From the NCBI RefSeq assembly GCF_000332475.2, contig NZ_AOGX02000032.1, positions 93,546 through 157,545 of the forward strand: 64,000 bases of DNA, given 5' to 3'. How positions within the stretch are numbered: the stretch's first letter is position 1; every line of letters starts with the position of its first letter. The stretch is from Leptospira yanagawae serovar Saopaulo str. Sao Paulo = ATCC 700523. Lineage in GTDB: Bacteria > Spirochaetota > Leptospiria > Leptospirales > Leptospiraceae. The notes beneath the pieces are model-generated. The model was not told where the DNA came from, did not search any database, and was given only the letters and a program-made list of their open reading frames with translations. The translations under genes and the position numbers were made by a program. Shown here in pieces: positions 46,379 through 55,405 of this stretch.

Positions 46379-46408
46379 TTGAAAATCTCCTATAGTGGAA
46401 GGTATAGG
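46379..46408 (+). promoter_or_regulatory. Probable promoter of the ABC/glycoside phosphorylase operon
   Basis: TTGAAA at 46379-46384 and TATAGG at 46403-46408 are separated by 18 nt. The spacer contains CCTATA (46389-46394), which with TATAGG forms an inverted repeat with an 8-nt centre. Transcription would begin about 120 nt before the ATG at 46536. The leader contains a short ATG frame (46423-46482, 19 codons) without a good SD. Confidence 0.45.
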
Positions 46409-46535
46409 ATGGAACAAAAAGAATGAGAAAGATAACGAACATCTTGGAACTCATACCAGAAGCCAACCATGAGAAGTATTAAAATAAGCCTTGCCTTTCC
46501 TGAAGAATCGTTTCTTCTGTTGGATATTAGTTTAC

Positions 46536-48254
46536 ATGGCGAAAAAAGATTCAAAACAATCCACAGGTAAACATTTACTCAAAATCATCGGCCAATTGAT
46601 TCATTCAAAACAAGGTCCATCTGCGATTCGTTATGGGATCTTTCTCATCCTTCTTGTCATTGGTTTTAACGGCTTCAACGTATATAATAGTTTTGTAGGA
46701 AGGGATTTTATCTCCTCTATCGAACAAAAAAATGAAACTGCTTTTTACCAAAATGCAATTCTTTATGGTTTGGTTTTTCTCATTTCAGCGGGAATTGGTT
46801 CCATCTATCGTTTTATCGAAGAAAGATTAGGGATTTTATGGCGAGAACAATTGACTTGGCGCCTTACAGAATCTTATTTAAGTGAAAAAACATATCATAC
46901 GATTTTAAATCAAAAAGGAATTGAAAATCCAGACCAAAGAATTACGGATGATGTGAAAACATTTACTACAACCACATTGTCTTTTATCCTTTTGTTTCTT
47001 GGTGGTTTATTCTCTGCCATTTCCTTTGCAGGGGTTTTATGGACAATCAATCCATTATTATTTTTGGTAGCCATTCTCTATGCAAGTTTGGGAACTTTGG
47101 CGACAATTTTTTTAGGTAAGGAACTGATCCAAATCAACTACAACCAGTTGGACCTCGAAGCGAATTATCGATCTGATTTATTGCATATCAAACAACATGC
47201 AGAATCGATTGCATTAACACATCGAGAACTACGAATGTCCGTTCGATTAAAATCAAAACTAAAAAAACTAGTGACGAACTTTAAAAAATTGATCTCGGTC
47301 AATCTACGATTGAGTTTGTTTACCAATAGTTACAATTATTTCATTCAAATCATTCCCATGGTTCTCATTGTACCTAGTTATATGAAAGGTGAAATTGAAT
47401 TTGGGGTGATCACCCAAGCAGGGCTTGCATTCACAACTCTACTCAATGCATTTTCTCTCATTGTCACTCAATTTCAGTCCATTTCTTCCTTTACAGCCGT
47501 AGTCAAACGGCTACAAACCTTAGATACAGCCATGGTTTTCTCTGAAGAGAAAATGAAAGAAATATCAAAAACAAATTATCTCTCCAATGAAATCAAATTT
47601 GAAAACTTTAGTATCTATGCTAACGATAAGTCAAAATTCATCATAGAAAATTTAAATGTGACCATTCATACAAAAGAAAGATGGCTTGTCACAGCAATTG
47701 ATGATACTTCCAAACTCAGTTTGTTTCGTGCCCTTGCAGGGATTGTGAATCATCAAGAGGGTAAATTATTCAAACCCAATCGAGACGAAATCTTTTTTTT
47801 ACCAGAACAACCTTATTTACCGCCAGGTAGATTACGAAATGTAATTGTACCTGCTTTCCTTGGAAACACAGTATCCGATTCCCAAGTCATGAAAGAATTA
47901 AAAAATCATGGATTGGATACTTTAGTCAAACGACTAGGTGGACTTTCAGCCCTAAAAGAATGGGACGATGAACTGTCGTTAGCTGAAAAGTTCAAAATTT
48001 CTACAATTCGCATCCAATATGCAAAACCAAAATTCCTTGTGATCGATAGGCCTACATCCAGCGTGGGAAAATTTGAAATTTCCAAATTCCTTAAAAAATT
48101 TTACAGTTTAGGAATCACTACCATTGTATTGGCAAAGGGAGAAGAAACAGCATTGGAATATGATTACCATTTGAATTTGGATCATTTAGGAAAATGGAAT
48201 GTAACAACCCTAAATCCATTCCGAAAGGAGAATGATGTACCAGTTACAAAATGA
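46536..48254 (+). CDS. ABC half-transporter (SbmA/YddA-like) with degenerate ATPase domain
   Basis: About 572 residues from the ATG at 46536; the frame continues upstream to a TTG at 46491. Residues 30-330 form an ABC_membrane_2-like TM domain with about six helices (RYGIFLILLVIGFNGFNVYNSFVGRDF, FLISAGIGSIYRFIEERLGILWREQL and others, read here in parts). The nucleotide-binding part has the right order but wrong residues: Walker A is A387-IDDTSKLS, the Q-loop has LPEQPYLP, the signature is LSLAE (480-484), the catalytic Glu after D504 is Arg505, and the H-loop His is Lys. It overlaps the phosphorylase gene by 20 nt. It could be a structural membrane subunit that does not hydrolyse ATP. Confidence 0.75.
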   Translation: MAKKDSKQSTGKHLLKIIGQLIHSKQGPSAIRYGIFLILLVIGFNGFNVYNSFVGRDFISSIEQKNETAFYQNAILYGLVFLISAGIGSIYRFIEERLGILWREQLTWRLTESYLSEKTYHTILNQKGIENPDQRITDDVKTFTTTTLSFILLFLGGLFSAISFAGVLWTINPLLFLVAILYASLGTLATIFLGKELIQINYNQLDLEANYRSDLLHIKQHAESIALTHRELRMSVRLKSKLKKLVTNFKKLISVNLRLSLFTNSYNYFIQIIPMVLIVPSYMKGEIEFGVITQAGLAFTTLLNAFSLIVTQFQSISSFTAVVKRLQTLDTAMVFSEEKMKEISKTNYLSNEIKFENFSIYANDKSKFIIENLNVTIHTKERWLVTAIDDTSKLSLFRALAGIVNHQEGKLFKPNRDEIFFLPEQPYLPPGRLRNVIVPAFLGNTVSDSQVMKELKNHGLDTLVKRLGGLSALKEWDDELSLAEKFKISTIRIQYAKPKFLVIDRPTSSVGKFEISKFLKKFYSLGITTIVLAKGEETALEYDYHLNLDHLGKWNVTTLNPFRKENDVPVTK

Positions 48255-51200
48255 ATCAGGGCTTGTCATCAAGTATCATCCCAATCTCTCACTCCATTCC
48301 ATTTTTCATAAAAATACCTTTGTAAACCTTTACGTCGGAAATCGTTTGGAAACAAGTGTTTCCAATCTTTTTTTACGTTTGGAATTTAACTCCAGTCGCC
48401 ACACCATCCCGCTATTCTCCATAATGGACCAAACTACGATCCAATCTTCCGAAAGGATGTTATGCATCACTCATGTTTTCCAGAAGATAAAACTCGAGTG
48501 TTCGATCCAACTCCATCCCAAAGAAAATCGATGGAAATATAGAGTGAACGTTTTAAACAAAGAAGAGATACCCATTGTTTGTGAATTGATTTTTGTATTA
48601 GACTTGGGACTATGCGATTACCAAGCGGCAAGGTTGAATGAAGCCTTTGTCTCTCAATACATCCACCACCAAATTATGGAAGATCCTTCGTTTGGAATCC
48701 AAATTCTATCAAGACAAAACGAATCAGTTTTCGGAAACCATCCATCAATATTCCATATAGCAAAACAAAAGATGATCCAGTATGCGACTGATGGACTAGA
48801 CATCTATCAGGATGGAATGCTCACTTCTCTCCCCAATCGCCAAAGGCAAGGCGAACATTCCGTCATTGCCTTGGGAACAGAATCCATTTCGATGAATCCA
48901 AATCAAAGTTACCCATTTGAAATTGTCTCTGTATTTTTTCCAAACCTAGATGCGATCCCTTCCTATCCGAACAACATTGATTTCAATCCTTCCTATTGGA
49001 ATGGGTTTCCAATGGAAGTTTTGCCTAAACTTGATAAAAAGAAATCAAACAAATCTTTGTTTGAAAATCCAAGTTTCCGTAATGGAGAGGAATTTGGTGA
49101 AAGCCAATTACAAAAAACATTTCCAAATCACTGGCGTGCAGTGGAGCGAGACAAAAACGGAAATCTTTTGTCTTTCTTTACTGAAAATGAAACTTATATT
49201 AGCCTTTCTCGTAAAGAAAAACTTTGTCTAAGGCCCGAAGGCCAAGTGACTCGCACAGGAAAGGATCAAATTCCTTCGGAATCGTCTCTGACTTTTACTT
49301 CCTATTTTTCCGGTATTTTCCTATCCCAACTCACACAAGGCCATACGAGCCTCAATTTGTTACTTACAAGAAATCAAAATCGTTTGGGAAAACAAATGAG
49401 TAAAGGCCTTCGGATCTTTTGTAAAGAAAAGGATACTTGGTTTTTACTTGAAACACCATCTTATATGCGATTCCAACCAAAATACTTAGAATGGGTGTAT
49501 TGGAACCAAAACAAGGAACTAAAAATTTCCATCACCGCAAATGATGATGACTCACTATATTTAACGATCGTTAATGATGAAATCAATCCATTGGAGATCC
49601 TACTGAGTTTCTCAATTGGTTTAGACGGTGATAATGGAGACAACAATCTCCCCCCTATCGTCCAAAAATTGGATAACAAAATCCAAATCAATCCCAATCC
49701 AAATAGCCCTCTTTTTACAAGACTCCACGGAAAAGGTTTTCAGATTGTAAGTGATCACTTAGAGAAGTTCCACATATCAGATGAAAGTGTTTTTTTTGCG
49801 AATGAACCATCTTTATCTAATTCCTACCTAACCATCCAAACAAAAGTCCAAGGGAAACTCCTTTTCACCATCAAAGGTGATTTGGAAACCATTCCACCTA
49901 AAATGGAAATCCCACCTAACGAGGACGATATAAGTTTCCCTAACCTACTTTCCTCAGCAATGGATTTGAAAGACCCAACTTTTTTAGAAATGGTGACTAT
50001 CCTTCCCTGGTACAATCAAAATGCCGAAATCCATTATCTAAATCCAAGAGGTTTGGAACAATTTTCTGGAGGCGGATGGGGGACAAGAGATGTTTGCCAG
50101 GGAGCATTCGAATTCCTTTTGGCCCATGGAAATTTTCTCGTAATCAGAGAACTTCTTTTACATGTCTTCAGCGAACAAAATGAAGATGGAGATTGGCCAC
50201 AGTGGTTTATGTTATACGAAAGGGATAAAAATATCCGAGCTAATGATTCGCACGGAGACATTCTCTATTGGCCGATCCTTTCTCTTTTAACCTACTTAGA
50301 ACGAACCGAAAATTTCTCTATTTTAAATGAAACCTTCACAACTTTTGTTTCAAAAAAAAAGAAAACCGTTCGTGATGCCTTGGAGACGAGTTTAAAAGAA
50401 ATTCAAAACCGATTTATACCCAATACAAATTTGCCAATGTATGGACATGGTGATTGGAATGACTCCATGCAACCCAAAGAAGAAGAATTCCGGAAAAAAG
50501 CAGTGAGTGTTTGGACTGCAGAATTACAATACATCCTCTATAAAAAGTTAGAATGGTTTTATGAATCATTAGGTGATCAAACACTTACGAAACAATACAA
50601 ACTTTTGGCAAAAAAACTACAAGATGAAATCCATTCCATTTGTATGCCAAATGGAATTGCCGCAGGCCTTGTAAAATTTAATGAGTCGTCTGCAAATACC
50701 TACCTACTCCACCCATTGGACAAAACTACTTCGATCCATTACAGTGTTCTACCCATGATATATGGAATATTATCAAATGCTTTTAGCCTGGAAGAAGCAA
50801 ACAAACACATAACACTCATTAATGACCACTTAACAGGTCCAGATGGGGTACGATTATTTGATAAACCTGTTTCATACTTTCATGGACAAGAAAGGTTTTT
50901 TAGGCGTGCAGAAACTGCAAGTTTTTTTGGAAGAGAAATTGGTTTGATGTACACACATGCTCATCTGCGTTACTGTGAAGCCTTGGCATATATGGGAAAA
51001 TCGGATGAATTTTTTATAGAACTCAATCGAACGAATCCAATTGGAATTTCGAAACGAATCCCATCTGCAAACGTTAGGCAATCCAATTGTTATTTTTCAA
51101 GCTCTGATGCAACATTTTTAAATCGATATGATGCGGAAACCTACTATGAATCTGTGAAAACAGGTAAAGTTACGTTAGAAGGTGGATGGAGGGTGTATTC

Positions 51201-51528
51201 CAGTGGCCCTGGAATATTTTTGAAATTGTTTCGAGAACACCTTCTTGGAATCCAACTCTACCATTCTAAACTGATCATAGATCCGATATTACCCAAATCA
51301 TTAAATGGATTAACAATCAAGACACAAATTTTTGGTATGCCCACAAAGATCGTATACCATGTCCATACAAACAAAGGTTTGATTGAACACATCTTATGGA
51401 ATGGAAGTAAAATTCCAACCAAACGTATGGAAAATAAATATAGAAAAGCTGGTCTTATGGTATTAAAAATAGATTTAGTAACATTTCAAAATAAATTTGA
51501 AAATGTTTTAGAGGTGTTCATCAAATAA
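48235..51528 (+). CDS. GH94-like glycoside phosphorylase / cyclic glucan processing enzyme
   Basis: About 1097 residues; the ATG at 48235 is preceded by AAGGAG at the better spacing, and another ATG lies directly before it. The N-terminal 450 residues are a large beta-sandwich region. The (alpha/alpha)6 catalytic domain begins near 600: GWGTRDVCQGAFEFLLAHG, GDWPQWFM, NDSHGDILYWPI and GHGDWNDSMQP, whose Asp near 743 corresponds to the general acid of GH94. The later SYFHGQERFFRRAE and GGWRVYSSGPG also resemble cellobiose phosphorylase and the C-terminus of cyclic beta-1,2-glucan synthase. No glycosyltransferase domain is present. A role in beta-glucan phosphorolysis is inferred. Confidence 0.75.
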   Translation: MYQLQNESGLVIKYHPNLSLHSIFHKNTFVNLYVGNRLETSVSNLFLRLEFNSSRHTIPLFSIMDQTTIQSSERMLCITHVFQKIKLECSIQLHPKENRWKYRVNVLNKEEIPIVCELIFVLDLGLCDYQAARLNEAFVSQYIHHQIMEDPSFGIQILSRQNESVFGNHPSIFHIAKQKMIQYATDGLDIYQDGMLTSLPNRQRQGEHSVIALGTESISMNPNQSYPFEIVSVFFPNLDAIPSYPNNIDFNPSYWNGFPMEVLPKLDKKKSNKSLFENPSFRNGEEFGESQLQKTFPNHWRAVERDKNGNLLSFFTENETYISLSRKEKLCLRPEGQVTRTGKDQIPSESSLTFTSYFSGIFLSQLTQGHTSLNLLLTRNQNRLGKQMSKGLRIFCKEKDTWFLLETPSYMRFQPKYLEWVYWNQNKELKISITANDDDSLYLTIVNDEINPLEILLSFSIGLDGDNGDNNLPPIVQKLDNKIQINPNPNSPLFTRLHGKGFQIVSDHLEKFHISDESVFFANEPSLSNSYLTIQTKVQGKLLFTIKGDLETIPPKMEIPPNEDDISFPNLLSSAMDLKDPTFLEMVTILPWYNQNAEIHYLNPRGLEQFSGGGWGTRDVCQGAFEFLLAHGNFLVIRELLLHVFSEQNEDGDWPQWFMLYERDKNIRANDSHGDILYWPILSLLTYLERTENFSILNETFTTFVSKKKKTVRDALETSLKEIQNRFIPNTNLPMYGHGDWNDSMQPKEEEFRKKAVSVWTAELQYILYKKLEWFYESLGDQTLTKQYKLLAKKLQDEIHSICMPNGIAAGLVKFNESSANTYLLHPLDKTTSIHYSVLPMIYGILSNAFSLEEANKHITLINDHLTGPDGVRLFDKPVSYFHGQERFFRRAETASFFGREIGLMYTHAHLRYCEALAYMGKSDEFFIELNRTNPIGISKRIPSANVRQSNCYFSSSDATFLNRYDAETYYESVKTGKVTLEGGWRVYSSGPGIFLKLFREHLLGIQLYHSKLIIDPILPKSLNGLTIKTQIFGMPTKIVYHVHTNKGLIEHILWNGSKIPTKRMENKYRKAGLMVLKIDLVTFQNKFENVLEVFIK

Positions 51529-51562
51529 AAAACGTACGAGCGATGTTTCACCCGTACGTTTT
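51529..51562. terminator. Bidirectional terminator between the phosphorylase and glnB genes
   Basis: AAAACGTACG (51529-51538) and CGTACGTTTT (51553-51562) form a perfect 10-bp stem with a 14-nt loop. A-rich sequence precedes it and TTTT closes it, so it can act for both convergent genes. It begins right after the phosphorylase stop. Confidence 0.75.
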
Positions 51563-51588
51563 CCGATTTTTCCTCTAAGTAAGGAATG

Positions 51589-51933
51589 TTAAATGGCGCT
51601 TTTGCCTTTTTCGCCAGTTCTGATGCGAATCACTTCTTCCAATGGAGTGATAAAAATTTTACCATCTCCAATTTTTCCGTCACCACTTTTCGCTGCTTTC
51701 AAGATTGCATCTACAGTTGGTTTCACAAATTCATCGTTTACAGCAATTTCGAGTCTTACTTTTCTAAGTAAGTTAACTGTATACTCATGGCCACGGAAAA
51801 CTTCCGTTTTCCCTTTTTGTTGTCCGTAACCTTGAACATCCGATACTGTTAAACGATAAATTTCGTTTTTGGTAAGTTCCGCTTTTACTTCTTCCAACTT
51901 ATGTGGTTGGATGATTGCAATGATCATTTTCAT
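51589..51933 (-). CDS. glnK: PII nitrogen regulatory protein (GlnB/GlnK)
   Basis: A 114-residue PII protein starting MKMIIAIIQPHKLEEVKAEL. The T-loop carries Y51 in RGHEY, the uridylylation site of many PII proteins. The B-loop region is GDGKIGDGKIFITPLEEVIRIRTGE. It senses 2-oxoglutarate and ATP/ADP and would bind the ammonium channel encoded just upstream. The pairing with amt (20 nt gap) marks it as GlnK-type. Confidence 0.94.
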   Translation of the reverse strand: MKMIIAIIQPHKLEEVKAELTKNEIYRLTVSDVQGYGQQKGKTEVFRGHEYTVNLLRKVRLEIAVNDEFVKPTVDAILKAAKSGDGKIGDGKIFITPLEEVIRIRTGEKGKSAI

Positions 51934-51953
51934 AATGTTTAACTCCTATTACC

Positions 51954-53342
51954 TTAACCGCGAACTCGGATATTGAAATCAGGGTAAGCTTCTGCACCAT
52001 GTTCCCCAAGATCCAATCCACTAAGTTCTTCTTCTTCACTCACTCGGATTCCACCAGCTAGTTTTAATACAAACCAAAGTGCAAGAGAGACAACAAAAGT
52101 GAATCCACCGATAGCTAAAATTCCATAAAGTTGCGTTAAAATGGAAGGAACATCTACACCTGCAGGTGAGCCTTCGTATCCAAAAATCGCAACCGCAAGT
52201 GTTCCCCAAATACCACAAACTAAGTGGACTGAAGTTGCACCAACTGGATCATCAATTTTAATTTTATCAAAGAATAAAACAGACAATACTACAAGAACCC
52301 CTGACACAGCGCCAATGATTGCCGCAGATGTTGGGCTAACAATCGCACAAGGAGCAGTGATACCAACAAGTCCTGCAAGAGTTCCGTTCAAAATCATACC
52401 AAGATCAGGTTTTTTTAAGATGATCCAAGCAGTGACTGTGGAAGCAAGTGCACCTAACGCAGCAGAGATGTTAGTCGTTACTATCACGTGTGCCATAGTT
52501 ACACCATCACCAACTCCCATAGTGGAACCTGGGTTAAATCCAAACCAACCAAGCCATAGGATAAGTGTTCCAAGAGCTGCTGAAGTCATATTGTGACCAA
52601 GGATTGGTTTTATGCGACCATCTGGTAAAAATTTTCCTTTTCTTGCACCAAGAACGATAGCACCAGCAAGAGCTGCCCAACCACCAACAGAGTGAACCAC
52701 AGTAGAACCAGCAAAGTCATGGAAACCAAGCTCAGCTAACCATCCACCACCCCATACCCAGTGACCAGTGAACGGGTACATTACAGCAACTAAAATGAAT
52801 GAGAAAATTAAAAAGGAATGAAATTTTATCCTTTCTGCTACTGCTCCCGATACAATTGTCGCAGCAGTTGCAGCAAACACTAGCTGGAAGAAAAATTTTG
52901 CAAGTAGAGGAACACCGGTCCAATTCATGGAAGAATAAACTCCCTTGTAATCATCTCCAAGTGCAGGAGAGTTATCAAGACCAGTTAAAAAGAAGATACC
53001 GTCCTTTGCATAAAATGGAGTTCCATCACCGAACATTAATCCCCATCCGATTGCCCAGTAGGAAAAAGTAGCAGCAGCAAAAACGATAAAGTTTTTTGCT
53101 AAAATGTTTACGGTATTTTTTGATTGTGCAAATCCTGATTCAACAAGTGCAAAACCAGCATTCATAAAAAATACCAACATACCCGCAACTAACACCCATA
53201 AAGTGTCTAGTCCTACTGTAAGAGTTTGGATTGCTTTTGCTGTTTCTTCTGCTGGGTTCGCGACGGTTGCAGCTTCTTCTGCAAAAAGGAACATCGGAAC
53301 AACCAGGAGAAGGAAGGCGATTGATTTGAAATAGTTTTTCAT
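51954..53342 (-). CDS. amt: Ammonium transporter (Amt)
   Basis: About 462 residues from the ATG at 53342; the frame extends to a TTG at 53387, but that would run into the promoter. A signal peptide ([19 protein letters not shown]) is followed by 11 TM helices. Family signatures include [39 protein letters not shown] text ([18 protein letters not shown]) with the pore His, and [10 protein letters not shown]. The C-terminus ends [14 protein letters not shown], a PII-contact motif in Amt proteins. AAGGAT lies about 10 nt before the start. Confidence 0.95.
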   Translation of the reverse strand: MKNYFKSIAFLLLVVPMFLFAEEAATVANPAEETAKAIQTLTVGLDTLWVLVAGMLVFFMNAGFALVESGFAQSKNTVNILAKNFIVFAAATFSYWAIGWGLMFGDGTPFYAKDGIFFLTGLDNSPALGDDYKGVYSSMNWTGVPLLAKFFFQLVFAATAATIVSGAVAERIKFHSFLIFSFILVAVMYPFTGHWVWGGGWLAELGFHDFAGSTVVHSVGGWAALAGAIVLGARKGKFLPDGRIKPILGHNMTSAALGTLILWLGWFGFNPGSTMGVGDGVTMAHVIVTTNISAALGALASTVTAWIILKKPDLGMILNGTLAGLVGITAPCAIVSPTSAAIIGAVSGVLVVLSVLFFDKIKIDDPVGATSVHLVCGIWGTLAVAIFGYEGSPAGVDVPSILTQLYGILAIGGFTFVVSLALWFVLKLAGGIRVSEEEELSGLDLGEHGAEAYPDFNIRVRG

Positions 53343-53382
53343 ACTGCCATGTATCCTTTCCATGTTATTTGCTGAATAACGA

Positions 53383-53398
53383 TGCAAGATTGGTACCC
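53383..53398 (-). promoter_or_regulatory. Sigma-54-type promoter of amt-glnK
   Basis: On the minus strand the 16 bases GGGTACCAATCTTGCA match the -24/-12 consensus TGGCAC-N5-TTGCW, with the invariant GG and GC exactly 12 positions apart. The predicted start lies near 53372, about 30 nt before the ATG. RpoN control of ammonium transport genes is well established in bacteria and has been described in Leptospira. Confidence 0.7.
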
Positions 53399-53442
53399 AG
53401 GTAAAAAAATCGAAGGAATTTAGATAAAAAAAATCCCCGACT

Positions 53443-53481
53443 GCCTAAAAACCCTCCATATTGCCTTAAAAACCCATATTG
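53443..53481. repeat. Two direct repeats upstream of the sigma-54 promoter
   Basis: Copies at 53443-53463 and 53463-53481 share GCCT(T)AAAAACCC…CATATTG. They lie 45-100 bp upstream of the -24 element of the amt promoter, the normal position for enhancer-binding-protein sites. The role as upstream activating sequence is inferred from position. Confidence 0.45.
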
Positions 53482-53633
53482 ACTTCTTGAATCCATCGCC
53501 GTATCCACGCATTCCTATACTCATATTGACTTTAATCGATGCAAATAGCGTACAGATTAAGCAGATCGCTTTTCCTCATCTTTCGGTTTTAAAAAAAATC
53601 GAGAAAAGAGATGGGTGTGCCCCTCTAATAGTC

Positions 53634-55124
53634 GTGTCACCTTCCCGCATTCGAATTTGTAATGATAAAGAAGTTTTGTTAAACAAACCCTATGTCTTGT
53701 ATTGGATGCAAGCCTATCGCCGATTCGATGCAAACCATGCCTTTTCGCATGCGGTGAAACTCGCAAAGGAACTGAAGAAAGAACTTATCGTATACGAAGG
53801 ACTTCGTATGGATTACCCATGGAATTCCAAACGTTTGCACCAATTCATTGTGGAAGGAATGTTAGAGAACCAAACAAGGGCAGACGAACTTGGGGTCCAA
53901 TATTGGCCTTATTTGGAAACACCAAAAAATCCGGCCAAAGGACTTTTGAAGGAAATTTGTGAAGGAGCCGCAGTCGTGGTGACAGATGATTTTCCTTGTT
54001 TTATCATTCCCGAACAAACAAAAAAACTGGCAGGAAAAATCCAATGCCAATTGCTTTCCGTCGACGGGAATTCTTTACTCCCCTTTTCAAGTTTTGAAAA
54101 ACCTGCAAGTGCCGCAAGGATCCTTCGGTTGTGGATTCATAAAGAGTTGATTCGCAATCTTCCCAAATCAAATACAATCATTTGGAAAAAAGAAGACTTA
54201 CTAACATTAAATGGGAAAAGAAAAATCCCACAAAAAATCGGAATACCCAAAAATGTTTTGGAGCTTCTAGAAACGATTCCATTCCAAAACGATGTCTCTC
54301 CTGTTAAAGGTGTTAAAGGAGGCCGAAGCGAAGCATTACGTTTATTAAACGAATTTATTAAACAGAAGTTAGACCTTTATGCGACGAAACGTTCGGAACC
54401 CAATCGGCCTGAGTTAACCGCTACAAGTGGATTGTCACCGTATCTACATTTTGGTTGGATTGGACTTGAAGAAATTTTTTATGCTGTTTTACAGCAATCC
54501 ACAAAAGGCAAATGGAACCCTGAGCGAATGAGCCATCAAAAACCAGGGGATCGCGAAAATTTTTATTCTCCCTCTCATGCAGCGAATCATTTTTTAGATG
54601 AACTCATCACTTGGAGGGATATAGGATATTTGTTTTTTTGGAAAGATAAACCCCAAAAAATTGACTTAAATGATCTGCCGAATTGGGTGAAAGAAAATTT
54701 CAAAAAACACAAAATGGATCACAGAGAGTATACCTACACTCTCGAACAATTTGAATCGGCAAATACACATGATGAACTTTGGAATGCTGCTCAAATCGAA
54801 CTTGTGAAAACAGGAAAAATGCATAATTACATGAGAATGTTATGGGGTAAAAAAGTGATCGAATGGACAAATTCATATGAAGAAGCATTCTCCATTTTAG
54901 AACATCTCAATAATAAATACGCTTATGATGGCAGAAATCCGAATTCTTATACGGGGATATTATGGTGTTTTGGTTTATTTGACAGGCCATGGTTTCCCGA
55001 ACGAAATGTATTTGGAAACGTACGTTTTATGTCGTCCGATTCTACAAAAAAGAAGTTTAAAATGAATTCGTATTTGGAGTATATTGGTGAACTGAGTGGA
55101 AAATCCAACTCACTCTTCCAATGA
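53634..55124 (+). CDS. Class II CPD photolyase
   Basis: About 496 residues if started at the GTG at 53634, whose product VSPSRIRIC aligns with the start of class II photolyases; the frame is open to a TTG at 53487 without a convincing start. The N-terminal antenna domain has VLYWMQAYRRFDANHAF. The FAD domain carries LHFGWIGLEEIFYAVL and the C-terminal signature YDGRNPNSYTGILWCFGLFD, then RPWFPERNVFGNVRFMS. It repairs cyclobutane pyrimidine dimers with light. The stop overlaps the clpS-like gene by 4 nt. Confidence 0.85.
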   Translation: MSPSRIRICNDKEVLLNKPYVLYWMQAYRRFDANHAFSHAVKLAKELKKELIVYEGLRMDYPWNSKRLHQFIVEGMLENQTRADELGVQYWPYLETPKNPAKGLLKEICEGAAVVVTDDFPCFIIPEQTKKLAGKIQCQLLSVDGNSLLPFSSFEKPASAARILRLWIHKELIRNLPKSNTIIWKKEDLLTLNGKRKIPQKIGIPKNVLELLETIPFQNDVSPVKGVKGGRSEALRLLNEFIKQKLDLYATKRSEPNRPELTATSGLSPYLHFGWIGLEEIFYAVLQQSTKGKWNPERMSHQKPGDRENFYSPSHAANHFLDELITWRDIGYLFFWKDKPQKIDLNDLPNWVKENFKKHKMDHREYTYTLEQFESANTHDELWNAAQIELVKTGKMHNYMRMLWGKKVIEWTNSYEEAFSILEHLNNKYAYDGRNPNSYTGILWCFGLFDRPWFPERNVFGNVRFMSSDSTKKKFKMNSYLEYIGELSGKSNSLFQ

Positions 55125-55405
55125 CTGACAAAACAAAACCAATTTATGAAGAAGATACCAAGTTAAAAGTTGATTCGATTTATTCGTATTTTGTCATTCT
55201 CTTTAATGATTCGATTCATCAGTTTTCCTATGTAGAGGATTGCCTTATGAGATTGTGTTTCAAAACAAAACGAGAGGCAAAAAAAATTGCCATGGAAGCA
55301 CATGCCAATGGAAAAGCAATTTGTTTCCAAGGTAGTATGGAAGAATGTGAAACAGTGGCAGAACATATGACAGAAGCTAATTTAACTGTGAGTTTTGGTA
55401 TATGA
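55121..55405 (+). CDS. clpS: ClpS-like N-degron adaptor
   Basis: A 94-residue protein aligning with ClpS: a disordered N-terminus, then YFVILFNDSIHQFSYVEDCL, KTKREAKKIAMEAHANGKAI and a C-terminal strand LTVSFG. The substrate-binding residues N29, D30 and H61 have the same 31-residue spacing as N34/D35/H66 of E. coli ClpS. It would deliver N-degron proteins to ClpA- or ClpC-type unfoldases. clpS is usually beside clpA; here it lies between two DNA-repair genes with 4-nt overlaps on both sides. Confidence 0.75.
   Translation: MTDKTKPIYEEDTKLKVDSIYSYFVILFNDSIHQFSYVEDCLMRLCFKTKREAKKIAMEAHANGKAICFQGSMEECETVAEHMTEANLTVSFGI

Noticed and set aside
46423..46482. 19-codon leader peptide upstream of the ABC gene
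   Set aside because: It has an ATG and a stop but no clear SD, no regulatory codon bias and no attenuator-like hairpins after it. Noted only as part of the leader.
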